DNA from: Methylobacter sp.
Lineage (GTDB): Bacteria; Pseudomonadota; Gammaproteobacteria; Methylococcales; Methylomonadaceae
Direction of reading: 5' to 3'
Length of the DNA stretch: 9,444 nt
Assembly: GCA_028714995.1 (NCBI GenBank)
Contig: JAQTLI010000053.1
Coordinates: forward strand, 1,673-11,116
Shown here: in pieces, positions 1 through 6,667 of the stretch
Layout of the letters: each line of letters begins with the position of its first letter
Position numbering within the stretch: position 1 is the first letter of the stretch
Translations under genes and position numbers: made by a program
The notes under the pieces: generated by a model
Databases searched by the model: none
The model's input: only the letters and a program-made list of their open reading frames with translations
What the model was told of the DNA's origin: nothing

Positions 1-675
1 TAAGCCTGCCAGTCCAAGCTTTGATACAGTGCGCATGACCAGCAGGTTGTCATATTGGTTCAGAGCATTGAGAAAGCTGGCATCGGCAAAGGGCGCATAG
101 GCTTCGTCAATAACTACCAGACCCTTGGCTGTTGTTATTATTTCCCGAATCGAAGATTCACTGAACAAATTCCCGGTTGGGTTGTTTGGGTAGGCTAGAA
201 AAATGACTGAAGGCTTATGCTTTTCTATGGCAGCCAGCATCGCCTGTAAATCCAGATCAAAGCCGTCGGCAAGCAAAGGAATACCATGGTAGTTTAGCCC
301 CAGACACTGACTTAGCTGTTTGTACATGACAAAACCAGGATCAGGCGCCAATACGCTGGCACTGGATGGTAGGGCCATTAACAGTAATTGAATGATTTCA
401 TCGGAGCCGTTGCCCAGTAATACATCAAACTGATCGGGTATTTGATTCAGGCGTTTGATAGTTGCAGTCAGATGACTGGCTTCAGGATCAGGATAGCGGT
501 TCAGCGGGCAGTCTTTCAGAGCATCCAGCCAGGTTTTTTTGATGTCTTCAGGCCAGCTATAAGGGTTTTCCATGGCATCCAGTTTGATCAAGCCCTGGGC
601 ATCTGCAACTTTATAGGCAGACATAGCCAGAACTTCTTTGCGGAAAATGGAGGAAATCAGATCGGATTGCGTCAT
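1..675 (-). CDS. hisC: Histidinol-phosphate aminotransferase, 3' end cut off by the window
   Basis: This is a PLP-dependent class I/II aminotransferase that converts imidazole acetol phosphate and glutamate to L-histidinol phosphate in cytosolic histidine synthesis. The 225 visible residues are about 60% of a usual 350-370 residue HisC. Visible family marks are LDAMENPY (32-39), NRYPDP (59-64), the NGSDE cofactor-phosphate region (89-93), YPNNPTG (162-168), DEAYAPF (190-196) and RTVSKLGLAG (215-224), in which Lys219 should be the PLP Schiff-base lysine. The reading frame is open to the window edge. The start ATG at 673-675 keeps an N-terminus of the usual family length; a second ATG at 622-624 (Met18) is possible. 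No clear Shine-Dalgarno sequence precedes the first ATG. It lies 56 nt downstream of hisD in the same direction, so it is probably co-transcribed. Identification is secure; only the start is uncertain. Confidence 0.95.
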   Translation of the reverse strand, partial: MTQSDLISSIFRKEVLAMSAYKVADAQGLIKLDAMENPYSWPEDIKKTWLDALKDCPLNRYPDPEASHLTATIKRLNQIPDQFDVLLGNGSDEIIQLLLMALPSSASVLAPDPGFVMYKQLSQCLGLNYHGIPLLADGFDLDLQAMLAAIEKHKPSVIFLAYPNNPTGNLFSESSIREIITTAKGLVVIDEAYAPFADASFLNALNQYDNLLVMRTVSKLGLAGL

Positions 676-731
676 GTTCAAAAATTATAAGGATGTAGAG
701 GGCTTAAAGGGCGGATGGCCTGCTTTGAATC

Positions 732-2036
732 TTATTTAATTCTATATTCCGCAGAACGCGCATGAGCGGTCAGGCTTTCGCCCCGTGCCAATATGGATGC
801 GGTTTTCCCCAGGACATCAGCGCCAATTTGAGAGCAGTTGATCAAGCTAGAGCGCTTTTGGAAATCATAGACGCCCAGCGGCGATGAAAATCGTGCGGTG
901 CTGGATGTTGGCAATACATGGTTGGGGCCTGCACAGTAGTCACCTAAGGCTTCGGCAGTATAGCGACCCATGAAAATGGCACCTGCATGGCGGATGTTTT
1001 TGCACAAGGCTTCCGGGTCTTCAATAGAGAGCTCTAAATGCTCTGGCGCAATGATGTTGGCCACATCGGCGGCTGCATTCAAGTCATTGACCTTGATCAA
1101 TGCACCGCGCGTGGTCAGGGATGTTCTGATGATCTCGGCGCGTTCCATTGTGGGCAATAATTTGTTGATGCTTTGTTCAACAGCGTCCAGGAAAGCCGCA
1201 TCATCACTGATTAAAATCGACTGGGCATTTTCATCGTGTTCGGCCTGTGAAAACAGGTCCATAGCAATCCAGTCAGGGTTGGTCTTGCCATCGCAGATGA
1301 TTAAAATTTCCGAAGGGCCGGCAATCATGTCGATGCCGACCTGTCCGAATACCAGTTTTTTGGCAGTAGCCACATAGATATTGCCGGGGCCGACAATCTT
1401 TGCTACGGCAGGAATGGTTTCTGTGCCATAGGCAAGAGCGGCAACGGCTTGCGCCCCGCCTATGGCAAAAGCGCGGTCAACACCGGCCAGGTAAGCTGCA
1501 GCCAGCACCAGCTGATTGGTTTCGCCTTTAGGCGTGGGCACCACCATGATCAACTCGCCCACACCGGCGACTTTGGCCGGGATCGCATTCATCAACACGG
1601 AAGAGGGATAGGCGGCTTTACCACCGGGCACATAAAGGCCTACACGATCCAGCGGGGTGACTTTTTGTCCCAGAACCGTGCCGTCGGCCTCGATATATTG
1701 CCAAGACTCCATTTTTTGGTGTTCCGCATAAGCACGGATACGGTCTGCGGCTGTTTGCAGCGCCTGGGCCTGGTCAGCGGGCAGTTGATCCCAGGCCGAT
1801 TTGAGGGTTGTCTTGGAGAATTCCAGCTCGCCGGCATGGGCAATATGGCATTGATCAAACCGGTTGGTGTATTCAATAACCGCTTTATCACCGTTTTTGC
1901 GCACGTTGGAAATAATATCCAGAACGCGCTGGTGGATTTCCCTGTCGTCGGTTTCATCCCATGCCAGCAGATTTTGTAATTGCTGGTTAAAATCAGTTGA
2001 AGACGTGTTGAGTTTAGTGATGTTTATATCGGACAT
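732..2036 (-). CDS. hisD: Histidinol dehydrogenase
   Basis: HisD is a zinc-dependent, NAD-linked enzyme that oxidises L-histidinol to L-histidine in two steps, the last reactions of the pathway. The product is 434 residues from the chosen start, the same length as E. coli HisD. The signature block IDMIAGPSEILI (235-246) and SQAEHDE (263-269) are present. Residues matching the E. coli zinc ligands and catalytic pair are seen as Gln264, His267, Glu332-His333 (PEHLEL), Asp366 (GDYCAGPNH) and His425 (LTAHARSAEYR), all offset by 5-6 from E. coli numbering. The ATG at 2034-2036 is chosen because it lies 4 nt after the hisG stop and gives MSDINITKL; an upstream in-frame ATG at 2094-2096 would add 20 residues that merely read through the hisG 3' end. 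It lies between hisG and hisC in the same direction. Confidence 0.97.
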   Translation of the reverse strand: MSDINITKLNTSSTDFNQQLQNLLAWDETDDREIHQRVLDIISNVRKNGDKAVIEYTNRFDQCHIAHAGELEFSKTTLKSAWDQLPADQAQALQTAADRIRAYAEHQKMESWQYIEADGTVLGQKVTPLDRVGLYVPGGKAAYPSSVLMNAIPAKVAGVGELIMVVPTPKGETNQLVLAAAYLAGVDRAFAIGGAQAVAALAYGTETIPAVAKIVGPGNIYVATAKKLVFGQVGIDMIAGPSEILIICDGKTNPDWIAMDLFSQAEHDENAQSILISDDAAFLDAVEQSINKLLPTMERAEIIRTSLTTRGALIKVNDLNAAADVANIIAPEHLELSIEDPEALCKNIRHAGAIFMGRYTAEALGDYCAGPNHVLPTSSTARFSSPLGVYDFQKRSSLINCSQIGADVLGKTASILARGESLTAHARSAEYRIK

Positions 2037-2040
2037 GGCG

Positions 2041-2667
2041 TTATCTTTGTGCAAGGGTTTGTTCAAATTGAGCCAGCAATGAAGCAATCGCCTCATGCTT
2101 CATTTTCATTGCCGCTTTATTTACGACCAGCCGAGAGCTTATGTTCATAATAAGATCTCGCGGTTCAAGACCATTGGCCTTTAGCGTGTTGCCTGTGTCA
2201 ACAAGGTCAACAATGCAATCAGCAAGGCCGACTAATGGAGCCAGTTCCATTGAGCCGTACAGTTTAATGATTTCGGCCTGTATGCCTTTGCTGGCAAAGT
2301 AACGTTGGGCTGTTTTAACGTATTTGGTGGCAACACGAATGCGGCCTGATATTTCGGGTGCATCTTTATGCGCCGCCGTCATCAACCTGCAGCAGGCGAT
2401 ATTTAAATCCAGCGGTTCATACAGGCTTTCAGCGCCATGTTCGAGCAACACATCTTTGCCGGCGATGCCCAGGTCGGCTGCGCCATATTCCACAAAGGTA
2501 GGCACATCGGTGGCGCGAATGATGACCAGCTGAACGTCATCCCGGGTGGTCTGTAATATCAGCTTGCGACATGTTTTTGGATCATCAACCGGGGTAATTC
2601 CCGCCTCTGCCAATAAGGGCAGTGCTTCTTCATAGATCCGGCCTTTAGATACGGCGATGGTTAGCAT
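2041..2667 (-). CDS. hisG: ATP phosphoribosyltransferase, short catalytic form
   Basis: HisG joins ATP and PRPP to give N1-(5-phosphoribosyl)-ATP, the committed step of histidine synthesis. At 208 residues it is the short form: the roughly 80-residue C-terminal regulatory (ACT-like) domain of the E. coli enzyme is missing, and the protein ends just after the catalytic domain (SRLVVNKAAMKMKHEAI then QTLAQR). Short HisG proteins are known to need HisZ, a HisRS-like regulatory subunit, which is not encoded in this window. Visible motifs are the N-terminal LTIAVSKGRI, the AADLGIAGKD block (63-72) and the PRPP-binding loop DLVDTGNTLKANGL (154-167). The ATG at 2665-2667 has a Shine-Dalgarno AAGG at 2675-2678, 7 nt upstream, placed right beside the murA stop codon. 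The gene starts 11 nt after murA and ends 4 nt before hisD, so translation of the three is likely coupled. Confidence 0.96.
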   Translation of the reverse strand: MLTIAVSKGRIYEEALPLLAEAGITPVDDPKTCRKLILQTTRDDVQLVIIRATDVPTFVEYGAADLGIAGKDVLLEHGAESLYEPLDLNIACCRLMTAAHKDAPEISGRIRVATKYVKTAQRYFASKGIQAEIIKLYGSMELAPLVGLADCIVDLVDTGNTLKANGLEPRDLIMNISSRLVVNKAAMKMKHEAIASLLAQFEQTLAQR

Positions 2668-2678
2668 ATTGAAACCTT

Positions 2679-3944
2679 TTATCTTGGGACGCGGCGTATT
2701 GTCGCACCCAATTGTGAGAGTTTTTCTTCGATGTGATCGTAACCGCGGTCTATATGGTAAATGCGATCAACCAGCGTATCGCCTTCGGCAATCAATGCGG
2801 CTATCACAAGACTCGCTGATGCTCTTAAGTCAGTAGCCATGACCGGTGCTCCGGTGAGTTTTTTAACGCCGGTGCAGATGGCGGTATTTGATTCTAGTCT
2901 GATATCGGCGCCCATGCGTTGCAACTCCTGAACATGCATGAAACGATTTTCAAAAACCGTTTCGGTAATAATGCCAACACCATCAGCTACGGTATTCATG
3001 GCCGTAAATTGTGCCTGCATGTCGGTCGGGAAAGCGGGGTAGGGCGAAGTGCGGACAGAAACGGCTTTAGGCTGTTTACCGTGCATATCCAGTTTAATCC
3101 AGTCTTCACCGGTTGTGATATCGGCTCCGGCTTCTGTCAATTTTGCCAGAACAGCATCCAGAAGATCGGGCCGGGTTTTTTTAAGTTTGACACTGCCACC
3201 GGTAATTGCAGCCGCAATCAGGTAGGTGCCGGTTTCAATCCGGTCAGGAAGAACTTCATAGTGGATACTATCTACACCCAGTTTTTCAACGCCTTCAATG
3301 ACTAAGACATCAGTGCCAATACCGGAAATTTTGGCACCCATTTTATTAAGAAAATAAGCCAGGTCACTGACTTCAGGTTCTTTGGCGGCGTTTTCGATAA
3401 TGGTGGTTCCCTCGGCCAAAGCGGCTGCCATTAACAGGTTTTCGGTGCCTGTGACGGTAATTTGCTCCAGAACCAGGCGACAACCTTTAAGTCGAGTCGC
3501 TTTTGCGTGGATAAAGCCACCTTCGACGATAATGTCCGCTCCCATCTGCATCAGGCCATTTAGATGGATGTCGACAGGTCGTGAGCCGATCGCGCAGCCG
3601 CCGGGTAATGACACATGAGCCTCCCCGAATCGGGCAAGTAATGGCCCTAATACCAATATTGACGCGCGCATGGTTCTGACCAGTTCATAAGGCGCTACAA
3701 AACTATTGATGGTGCTGGAATCGACTTCGATATTCATTTTCTCATCAACGGTGAGATAAACACCCATACGACCCAATAACTCCATGGTTGTGGTGATGTC
3801 ATGAAGATGCGGTATGTTGCCGACGCTAACAGGCGATTCTGAGAGTAAAGTTGCAGCCAGAATAGGTAAGGCGGCATTTTTGGCGCCAGAAATACGCAGC
3901 TCCCCTGAGAGTCGTGCGCCGCCGGTAATAATTAGTTTATCCAT
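2679..3944 (-). CDS. murA: UDP-N-acetylglucosamine 1-carboxyvinyltransferase
   Basis: MurA transfers enolpyruvate from phosphoenolpyruvate to UDP-GlcNAc, the first committed step of peptidoglycan precursor synthesis in the cytosol and the target of fosfomycin. The 421-residue product has the usual length. It shows SGAKNAALPIL with Lys22-Asn23, the active-site loop LPGGCAIGSRPVD with Cys117 (the fosfomycin-reactive Cys115 of E. coli, so sensitivity is expected at this residue), PYPAFPTDMQAQF with Asp308, and Arg374 and Arg400 matching E. coli Arg371 and Arg397. The ATG at 3942-3944 begins MDKLIITGG, the normal family N-terminus, although no strong Shine-Dalgarno sequence is visible. It sits between mlaB (45 nt upstream) and hisG (11 nt downstream), the arrangement known from Pseudomonas, except that the BolA-like gene usually preceding murA is absent. 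Confidence 0.98.
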   Translation of the reverse strand: MDKLIITGGARLSGELRISGAKNAALPILAATLLSESPVSVGNIPHLHDITTTMELLGRMGVYLTVDEKMNIEVDSSTINSFVAPYELVRTMRASILVLGPLLARFGEAHVSLPGGCAIGSRPVDIHLNGLMQMGADIIVEGGFIHAKATRLKGCRLVLEQITVTGTENLLMAAALAEGTTIIENAAKEPEVSDLAYFLNKMGAKISGIGTDVLVIEGVEKLGVDSIHYEVLPDRIETGTYLIAAAITGGSVKLKKTRPDLLDAVLAKLTEAGADITTGEDWIKLDMHGKQPKAVSVRTSPYPAFPTDMQAQFTAMNTVADGVGIITETVFENRFMHVQELQRMGADIRLESNTAICTGVKKLTGAPVMATDLRASASLVIAALIAEGDTLVDRIYHIDRGYDHIEEKLSQLGATIRRVPR

Positions 3945-3989
3945 ACAGAGTGTTTTAGATTGTCTTTGTAAGTTCAGTGATCATTTGGT

Positions 3990-4301
3990 CTAATCAGTCT
4001 GAATTGTAAAATGGCTCGTTTTATCAAGCCCGCTGAGTTTTGCCAGGGTGAGCAATTGCTCAGGAATATTTTTGAAGCTTAATTGTGTCTTATTGTGACG
4101 GGTATATTTTATCCATTCAATCATTAATGCAAGACCGGCGCTGTCTGTACAGGAGACGCGACTGAGATCAATGGTGATTTCTTTTGCTGTTTTCAGGAAA
4201 GAAAATGATTTTACCGTCTGTTTGTCGATGGTTGAAAATGTCAAATCGCCATCGACGACAAAGTGTCCTGCCCCCTGATCAATAATGTTCAGTTTGCTCA
4301 C
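3990..4301 (-). CDS. mlaB: STAS-domain protein of the Mla phospholipid transporter
   Basis: This 103-residue protein is a single STAS domain. In E. coli MlaB is the cytosolic subunit that binds MlaF and supports assembly and activity of the MlaFEDB complex. The core motif DLSRVSCTDSAGLALMIEW (45-63) matches E. coli DLSRVSRVDTGGLALL. Ser54 here occupies the place of the functionally important Thr52 of E. coli, so a hydroxyl side chain is kept. LLTLAKLSGL (83-92) matches the E. coli YTLAKLYNL segment. The start is GTG at 4299-4301 and shares four bases (GTGA) with the mlaD stop; GGAAG a few bases upstream can serve as ribosome site. That overlap implies translational coupling to mlaD. E. coli has mlaC between mlaD and mlaB; here there is no room for it. 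Confidence 0.9.
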   Translation of the reverse strand: MSKLNIIDQGAGHFVVDGDLTFSTIDKQTVKSFSFLKTAKEITIDLSRVSCTDSAGLALMIEWIKYTRHNKTQLSFKNIPEQLLTLAKLSGLDKTSHFTIQTD

Positions 4302-4765
4302 TTTTTTTCTTCCGCAGATTTAAACAGGAATTGGCCGAGCGCTTTTTCCAGAATGATTGCAGACTGGGTGATTTCAATTTTCCCACCGTTTTTCAAGAAT
4401 TCTTCAGAACCGCCGGGCTCAAGATTGACGTACTGCTCACCTAACAGGCCGGCAGTGAAAACGCTGGCGGTGGTGTCTTCAGGCAGCGTATTGTATTGCG
4501 AATCAATACTCATCTGCACAACAGATTGATAGGTTTTAGGGTCGAAGTTAATGGCGCTGACCTGGCCGATTTTAACGCCGGCGGCTGAAACCGGTGATTT
4601 AACTTTCAATCCGCCTGAGTTTTCAAAACTGGCGGTAATCGTATAACTATCCCGTTCAACAAAAGAGCTTAAGTTGCTCACTTGCAAGGCAAGAAAAAAT
4701 AATCCGACGATGCCTGATGCGACAAAAAGTCCGACAAGCGTGTCCTGGGTACTGGTGTGCTGCAT
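4298..4765 (-). CDS. mlaD: MCE-domain substrate-binding protein of the Mla phospholipid transporter
   Basis: MlaD is anchored in the inner membrane and forms a periplasmic hexameric ring through which phospholipids pass between MlaE and the periplasmic carrier. The 155-residue product has one N-terminal membrane helix (about residues 9-29, TLVGLFVASG onward) and one MCE domain (about 40-118, from YTITASFENSGGL through GVKIGQVSAI to GLLGEQYVNLEPG). The C-terminal helix ending SAIILEKALGQFLF matches E. coli SAMVLEDLIGQFLY, which lines the central channel. E. coli MlaD is somewhat longer (183 residues). The start is ATG at 4763-4765, supported by GGAG nine bases upstream; the frame also opens at a TTG (4778-4780) that overlaps this ribosome site and is less likely. 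It follows mlaE by 4 nt and overlaps mlaB by 4 nt. Confidence 0.93.
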   Translation of the reverse strand: MQHTSTQDTLVGLFVASGIVGLFFLALQVSNLSSFVERDSYTITASFENSGGLKVKSPVSAAGVKIGQVSAINFDPKTYQSVVQMSIDSQYNTLPEDTTASVFTAGLLGEQYVNLEPGGSEEFLKNGGKIEITQSAIILEKALGQFLFKSAEEKK

Positions 4766-4769
4766 GTTA

Positions 4770-5549
4770 TTAATCTCCAAACATGAGTGTGGTCAGGATG
4801 AAATCGAGACCTAAGATGCTAAAAGCTGAATTGACTACGGTGCGCGTTGTGGCACGACTAACCCCCTCAGAGGTTGGGATCGCATCGTAACCTTCAAACA
4901 GGGCGATCCAGGATGTTACAAAACCAAAAACAATGCTTTTGATAACGCCATTGATAATGTCATCCTGAAAATCGATATTTGCTTGCATTTGTGACCAGTA
5001 AGCGCCTTCATCAACACCCAGCAAGCCGGAGCCAATCATTTGTCCGCCTATAATGCCTATGGCGCTAAAGAGTGCGGCAAGCAAAGGCATGGATAAGAAT
5101 CCTGCTAAAAAGCGCGGAGAAATAATGCGTTTAATCGGGTCAACTGCCATCATTTCCATGCCCGATAGCTGTTCTGTTGCTTTCATCAAGCCAATTTCTG
5201 CTGTTAAAGCAGAGCCTGCCCTGCCGGCAAATAAAAGGGCGGTAACTACAGGGCCGAGTTCCCTGACTAAAGAGGCTGCAACCATAACACCCAGTGCTTC
5301 TTCGGCTCCGAAATCAGAGAGGGTGTAGTAGCCCTGTAATCCCAGAACCATGCCGACAAACAGCCCGGAAATAGTGATAATCAGAAAAGATAACACGCCG
5401 ATTGAATGCATTTGGTTAATCAGTAGCCTGGGCCTTGCCAATACGGAGATGATGCCGGAAATGGTCTGTAACAGGAAAAATGTGCCTCGGCCCAGTTTGG
5501 TAAAACTGGTACGGGTGTTTTCGCCTAAATGCTGTAGAAATTCAATCAT
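4770..5549 (-). CDS. mlaE: Permease of the Mla phospholipid transporter
   Basis: MlaE is the inner-membrane permease of the MlaFEDB ABC complex and binds phospholipid in its central cavity. The 259-residue product has the usual length for the family. An amphipathic N-terminal stretch (about 1-40, the interfacial helix) precedes about five hydrophobic membrane segments, starting at SIGVLSFLIITISGLFVGMV. The strongly conserved block runs over about 96-144: RELGPVVTALLFAGRAG, SALTAEIGLMKATEQ and LSGMEMMAVDPIKRI, the loop that contacts the ATPase. The ATG at 5547-5549 gives MIEFLQHLG; no good Shine-Dalgarno sequence is visible. The 64-nt gap from mlaF is long for this cluster and contains a hairpin. 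mlaD follows 4 nt after the stop. Confidence 0.96.
   Translation of the reverse strand: MIEFLQHLGENTRTSFTKLGRGTFFLLQTISGIISVLARPRLLINQMHSIGVLSFLIITISGLFVGMVLGLQGYYTLSDFGAEEALGVMVAASLVRELGPVVTALLFAGRAGSALTAEIGLMKATEQLSGMEMMAVDPIKRIISPRFLAGFLSMPLLAALFSAIGIIGGQMIGSGLLGVDEGAYWSQMQANIDFQDDIINGVIKSIVFGFVTSWIALFEGYDAIPTSEGVSRATTRTVVNSAFSILGLDFILTTLMFGD
4775..4778 (-). promoter_or_regulatory. Shine-Dalgarno site that fixes the mlaD start
   Basis: GGAG on the minus strand lies 9 nt before the ATG at 4763-4765 and inside the last codons of mlaE. It supports the ATG start (product MQHTSTQDTL) over the TTG at 4778-4780, which would overlap the site itself. Confidence 0.6.
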
Positions 5550-5586
5550 TTTATATAGTTGCTTTACACAGTCAGTGTTGTTTCAC

Positions 5587-5615
5587 AAGGTGCAAGGCTT
5601 TTCGCCTTTAACCTT
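5587..5615 (-). other. Intercistronic hairpin between mlaF and mlaE
   Basis: Read on the minus strand, AAGGT pairs with ACCTT (5 bp) and AAGGC pairs with GCCTT (5 bp). The two stems are separated by a symmetric 2x2 internal loop, and the terminal loop is GAAAA. The structure begins at the last two bases before the end of the mlaF stop codon and stops 37 nt before the mlaE ATG. No run of T follows, so it does not look like an intrinsic terminator. It could stabilise the mlaF transcript or tune the amount of mlaE translated; that role is inference. Confidence 0.5.
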
Positions 5616-6441
5616 AATAACGTTTTCCTGTTGACAATAAATCATCAACATAATCTTTTGCCGGATAATGAAAATGTACCGGCCCGTCAGCAGCGCCAGT
5701 CATAAATTGCTGAACCCATTCTGATGGAGATTGTTCAATCTCTTTCGGCGTGCCCTGGCCGACGATTTTGCCTTCGGATATTACATAAATATAATCAGCT
5801 ATAGCTGCTGTTTCTTGGACATCATGAGAAACCATGATGCTGGTTAGGCCTAAGGTATTATTCAACGACTTGATAAGATGAACCAATGAGCCCTTGGAAA
5901 TAGGGTCTTGGCCGGTAAACGGTTCATCATACATGATCATCATGGGATCCAGTGCAATTGCCCTGGCCAAGGCAATTCGCCTGGCCATGCCGCCGGATAG
6001 TTCGTTAGGCATCAGGTCGCGAGCCCCTCTTAACCCTACTGCCTGCAGTTTCATCAGTACCAATGTGCGAATCATGGACTCGGTAAGATGGGTGTGTTCC
6101 CGTAACGGGAAGGCGACATTATCAAAAACATTCATGTCCGTTAATAACGCGCCGCTTTGAAAAAGCATGCCCATGCGCTTGCGCAGATTGTATAGATCCG
6201 ACCGACGCAACTGGTGAACATTTTTACCGTCTACTGTAATTGAGCCCTGTTCAGGAAACAATTGTCCGCCTATGAGTTTTAACAGGGTGGTTTTACCTGT
6301 GCCGCTAGGCCCCATGATGGCGGTAATTTTGCCGCGTTCGATCTCCAGAGAAATATTGTCGAATATTTTCCTGTTACCGCGAGAAAACGACAAATTACGA
6401 ACTGAGACCAAGCTGTTTTGATGGGAAACGCTGTTATCCAT
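5614..6441 (-). CDS. mlaF: ATP-binding protein of the Mla phospholipid transporter
   Basis: MlaF is the cytosolic ATPase of the MlaFEDB complex; it powers phospholipid movement across the periplasm to or from the outer membrane. The 275-residue product carries the full ABC set: Walker A GPSGTGKTT (44-52), Q-loop Gln95 in GMLFQSGALL, signature LSGGMARR (148-155), Walker B MIMYDEPFTGQDP with Asp172-Glu173, and switch His206 in VSHD. MNVFDNVAFPLREHT and MKLQAVGLRGA are near-identical to E. coli MlaF. The tail GPVHFHYPAKDYVDDLL (253-269) matches the C-terminal extension known to clasp the partner subunit in the dimer. The ATG at 6439-6441 gives the expected N-terminus, though without a visible Shine-Dalgarno sequence. 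It is the first gene of the leftward cluster, divergent from kdsD. Confidence 0.97.
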   Translation of the reverse strand: MDNSVSHQNSLVSVRNLSFSRGNRKIFDNISLEIERGKITAIMGPSGTGKTTLLKLIGGQLFPEQGSITVDGKNVHQLRRSDLYNLRKRMGMLFQSGALLTDMNVFDNVAFPLREHTHLTESMIRTLVLMKLQAVGLRGARDLMPNELSGGMARRIALARAIALDPMMIMYDEPFTGQDPISKGSLVHLIKSLNNTLGLTSIMVSHDVQETAAIADYIYVISEGKIVGQGTPKEIEQSPSEWVQQFMTGAADGPVHFHYPAKDYVDDLLSTGKRY

Positions 6442-6480
6442 GCGTGGCTAGAGCTATATTTTTGAAAAACTAAACCGGCT

Positions 6481-6510
6481 ATTCTCTATGACTATTCCCT
6501 ATTAAGTCAA
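6481..6510 (-). promoter_or_regulatory. Candidate sigma-70 promoter for the mla cluster
   Basis: On the minus strand TTGACT (6505-6510) is a 5/6 match to the -35 consensus, and GAGAAT (6481-6486) a 4/6 match to the -10, with an 18-base spacer. Transcription would start near 6474 and leave a leader of about 33 nt before mlaF. The -10 box is weak, so this is a candidate only. Confidence 0.3.
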
Positions 6511-6523
6511 ACTATTCGGTTTG

Positions 6524-6574
6524 TGCACCCGCATAATCCACGCGGATGTGGCGAATGCAGATATTGCGGGTGCA
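6524..6574. repeat. Perfect 10-bp inverted repeat with nested inner stem
   Basis: TGCACCCGCA (6524-6533) and TGCGGGTGCA (6565-6574) are exact reverse complements separated by 31 bases. Inside the loop CCAC (6538-6541) and GTGG (6548-6551) can form an inner stem. The right arm is shared with the neighbouring hairpin at 6558-6582, so the two folds compete. It lies 13 bases beyond the candidate mla -35 box, so it could be a protein-binding site or part of a structured RNA. Confidence 0.6.
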
Positions 6575-6582
6575 AATATCTG
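6558..6582. repeat. Perfect 8-bp inverted repeat, alternative to the 10-bp repeat
   Basis: CAGATATT (6558-6565) and AATATCTG (6575-6582) are exact reverse complements around a 9-base centre GCGGGTGCA. The centre is most of the right arm of the 6524-6574 repeat, so only one of the two structures can form at a time in a transcript. As DNA it resembles a dyad operator. Confidence 0.55.
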
Positions 6583-6639
6583 TCCATGCAGTCGTCCTGT
6601 GTATACCCATAGTCGTGTCATTGATGTTTAGGAATGCGG

Positions 6640-6667
6640 CACAAATCTCGCCGACATAGGATTTGTG
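6640..6667. repeat. Perfect 8-bp inverted repeat
   Basis: CACAAATC (6640-6647) and GATTTGTG (6660-6667) are exact reverse complements with a 12-base loop; G-T wobble pairs could extend the stem by one on each side in a plus-strand RNA. The right arm overlaps the left arm of the next repeat at 6657-6704. Confidence 0.55.

Noticed and set aside
684..689. Perfect TATAAT on the minus strand just before hisC
   Set aside because: The expected -35 position (around 707-712) reads GCCCTT, unlike the consensus, and the resulting transcript would begin almost at the hisC ATG. Kept only as a curiosity.
970..1979. Long open frames on the plus strand and in another minus frame across hisD
   Set aside because: They are shadows of the hisD coding sequence; their translations resemble no protein, whereas the hisD frame has all catalytic residues.
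2037..2096. N-terminal extension of hisD from an ATG at 2096
   Set aside because: It would overlap the hisG coding end by about 56 bases and add 20 residues foreign to HisD; the ATG at 2036 gives the standard 434-residue protein 4 nt after hisG.
4766..4780. TTG start for mlaD giving five extra residues
   Set aside because: The TTG overlaps the GGAG ribosome site that serves the ATG at 4763-4765, so the ATG is preferred.
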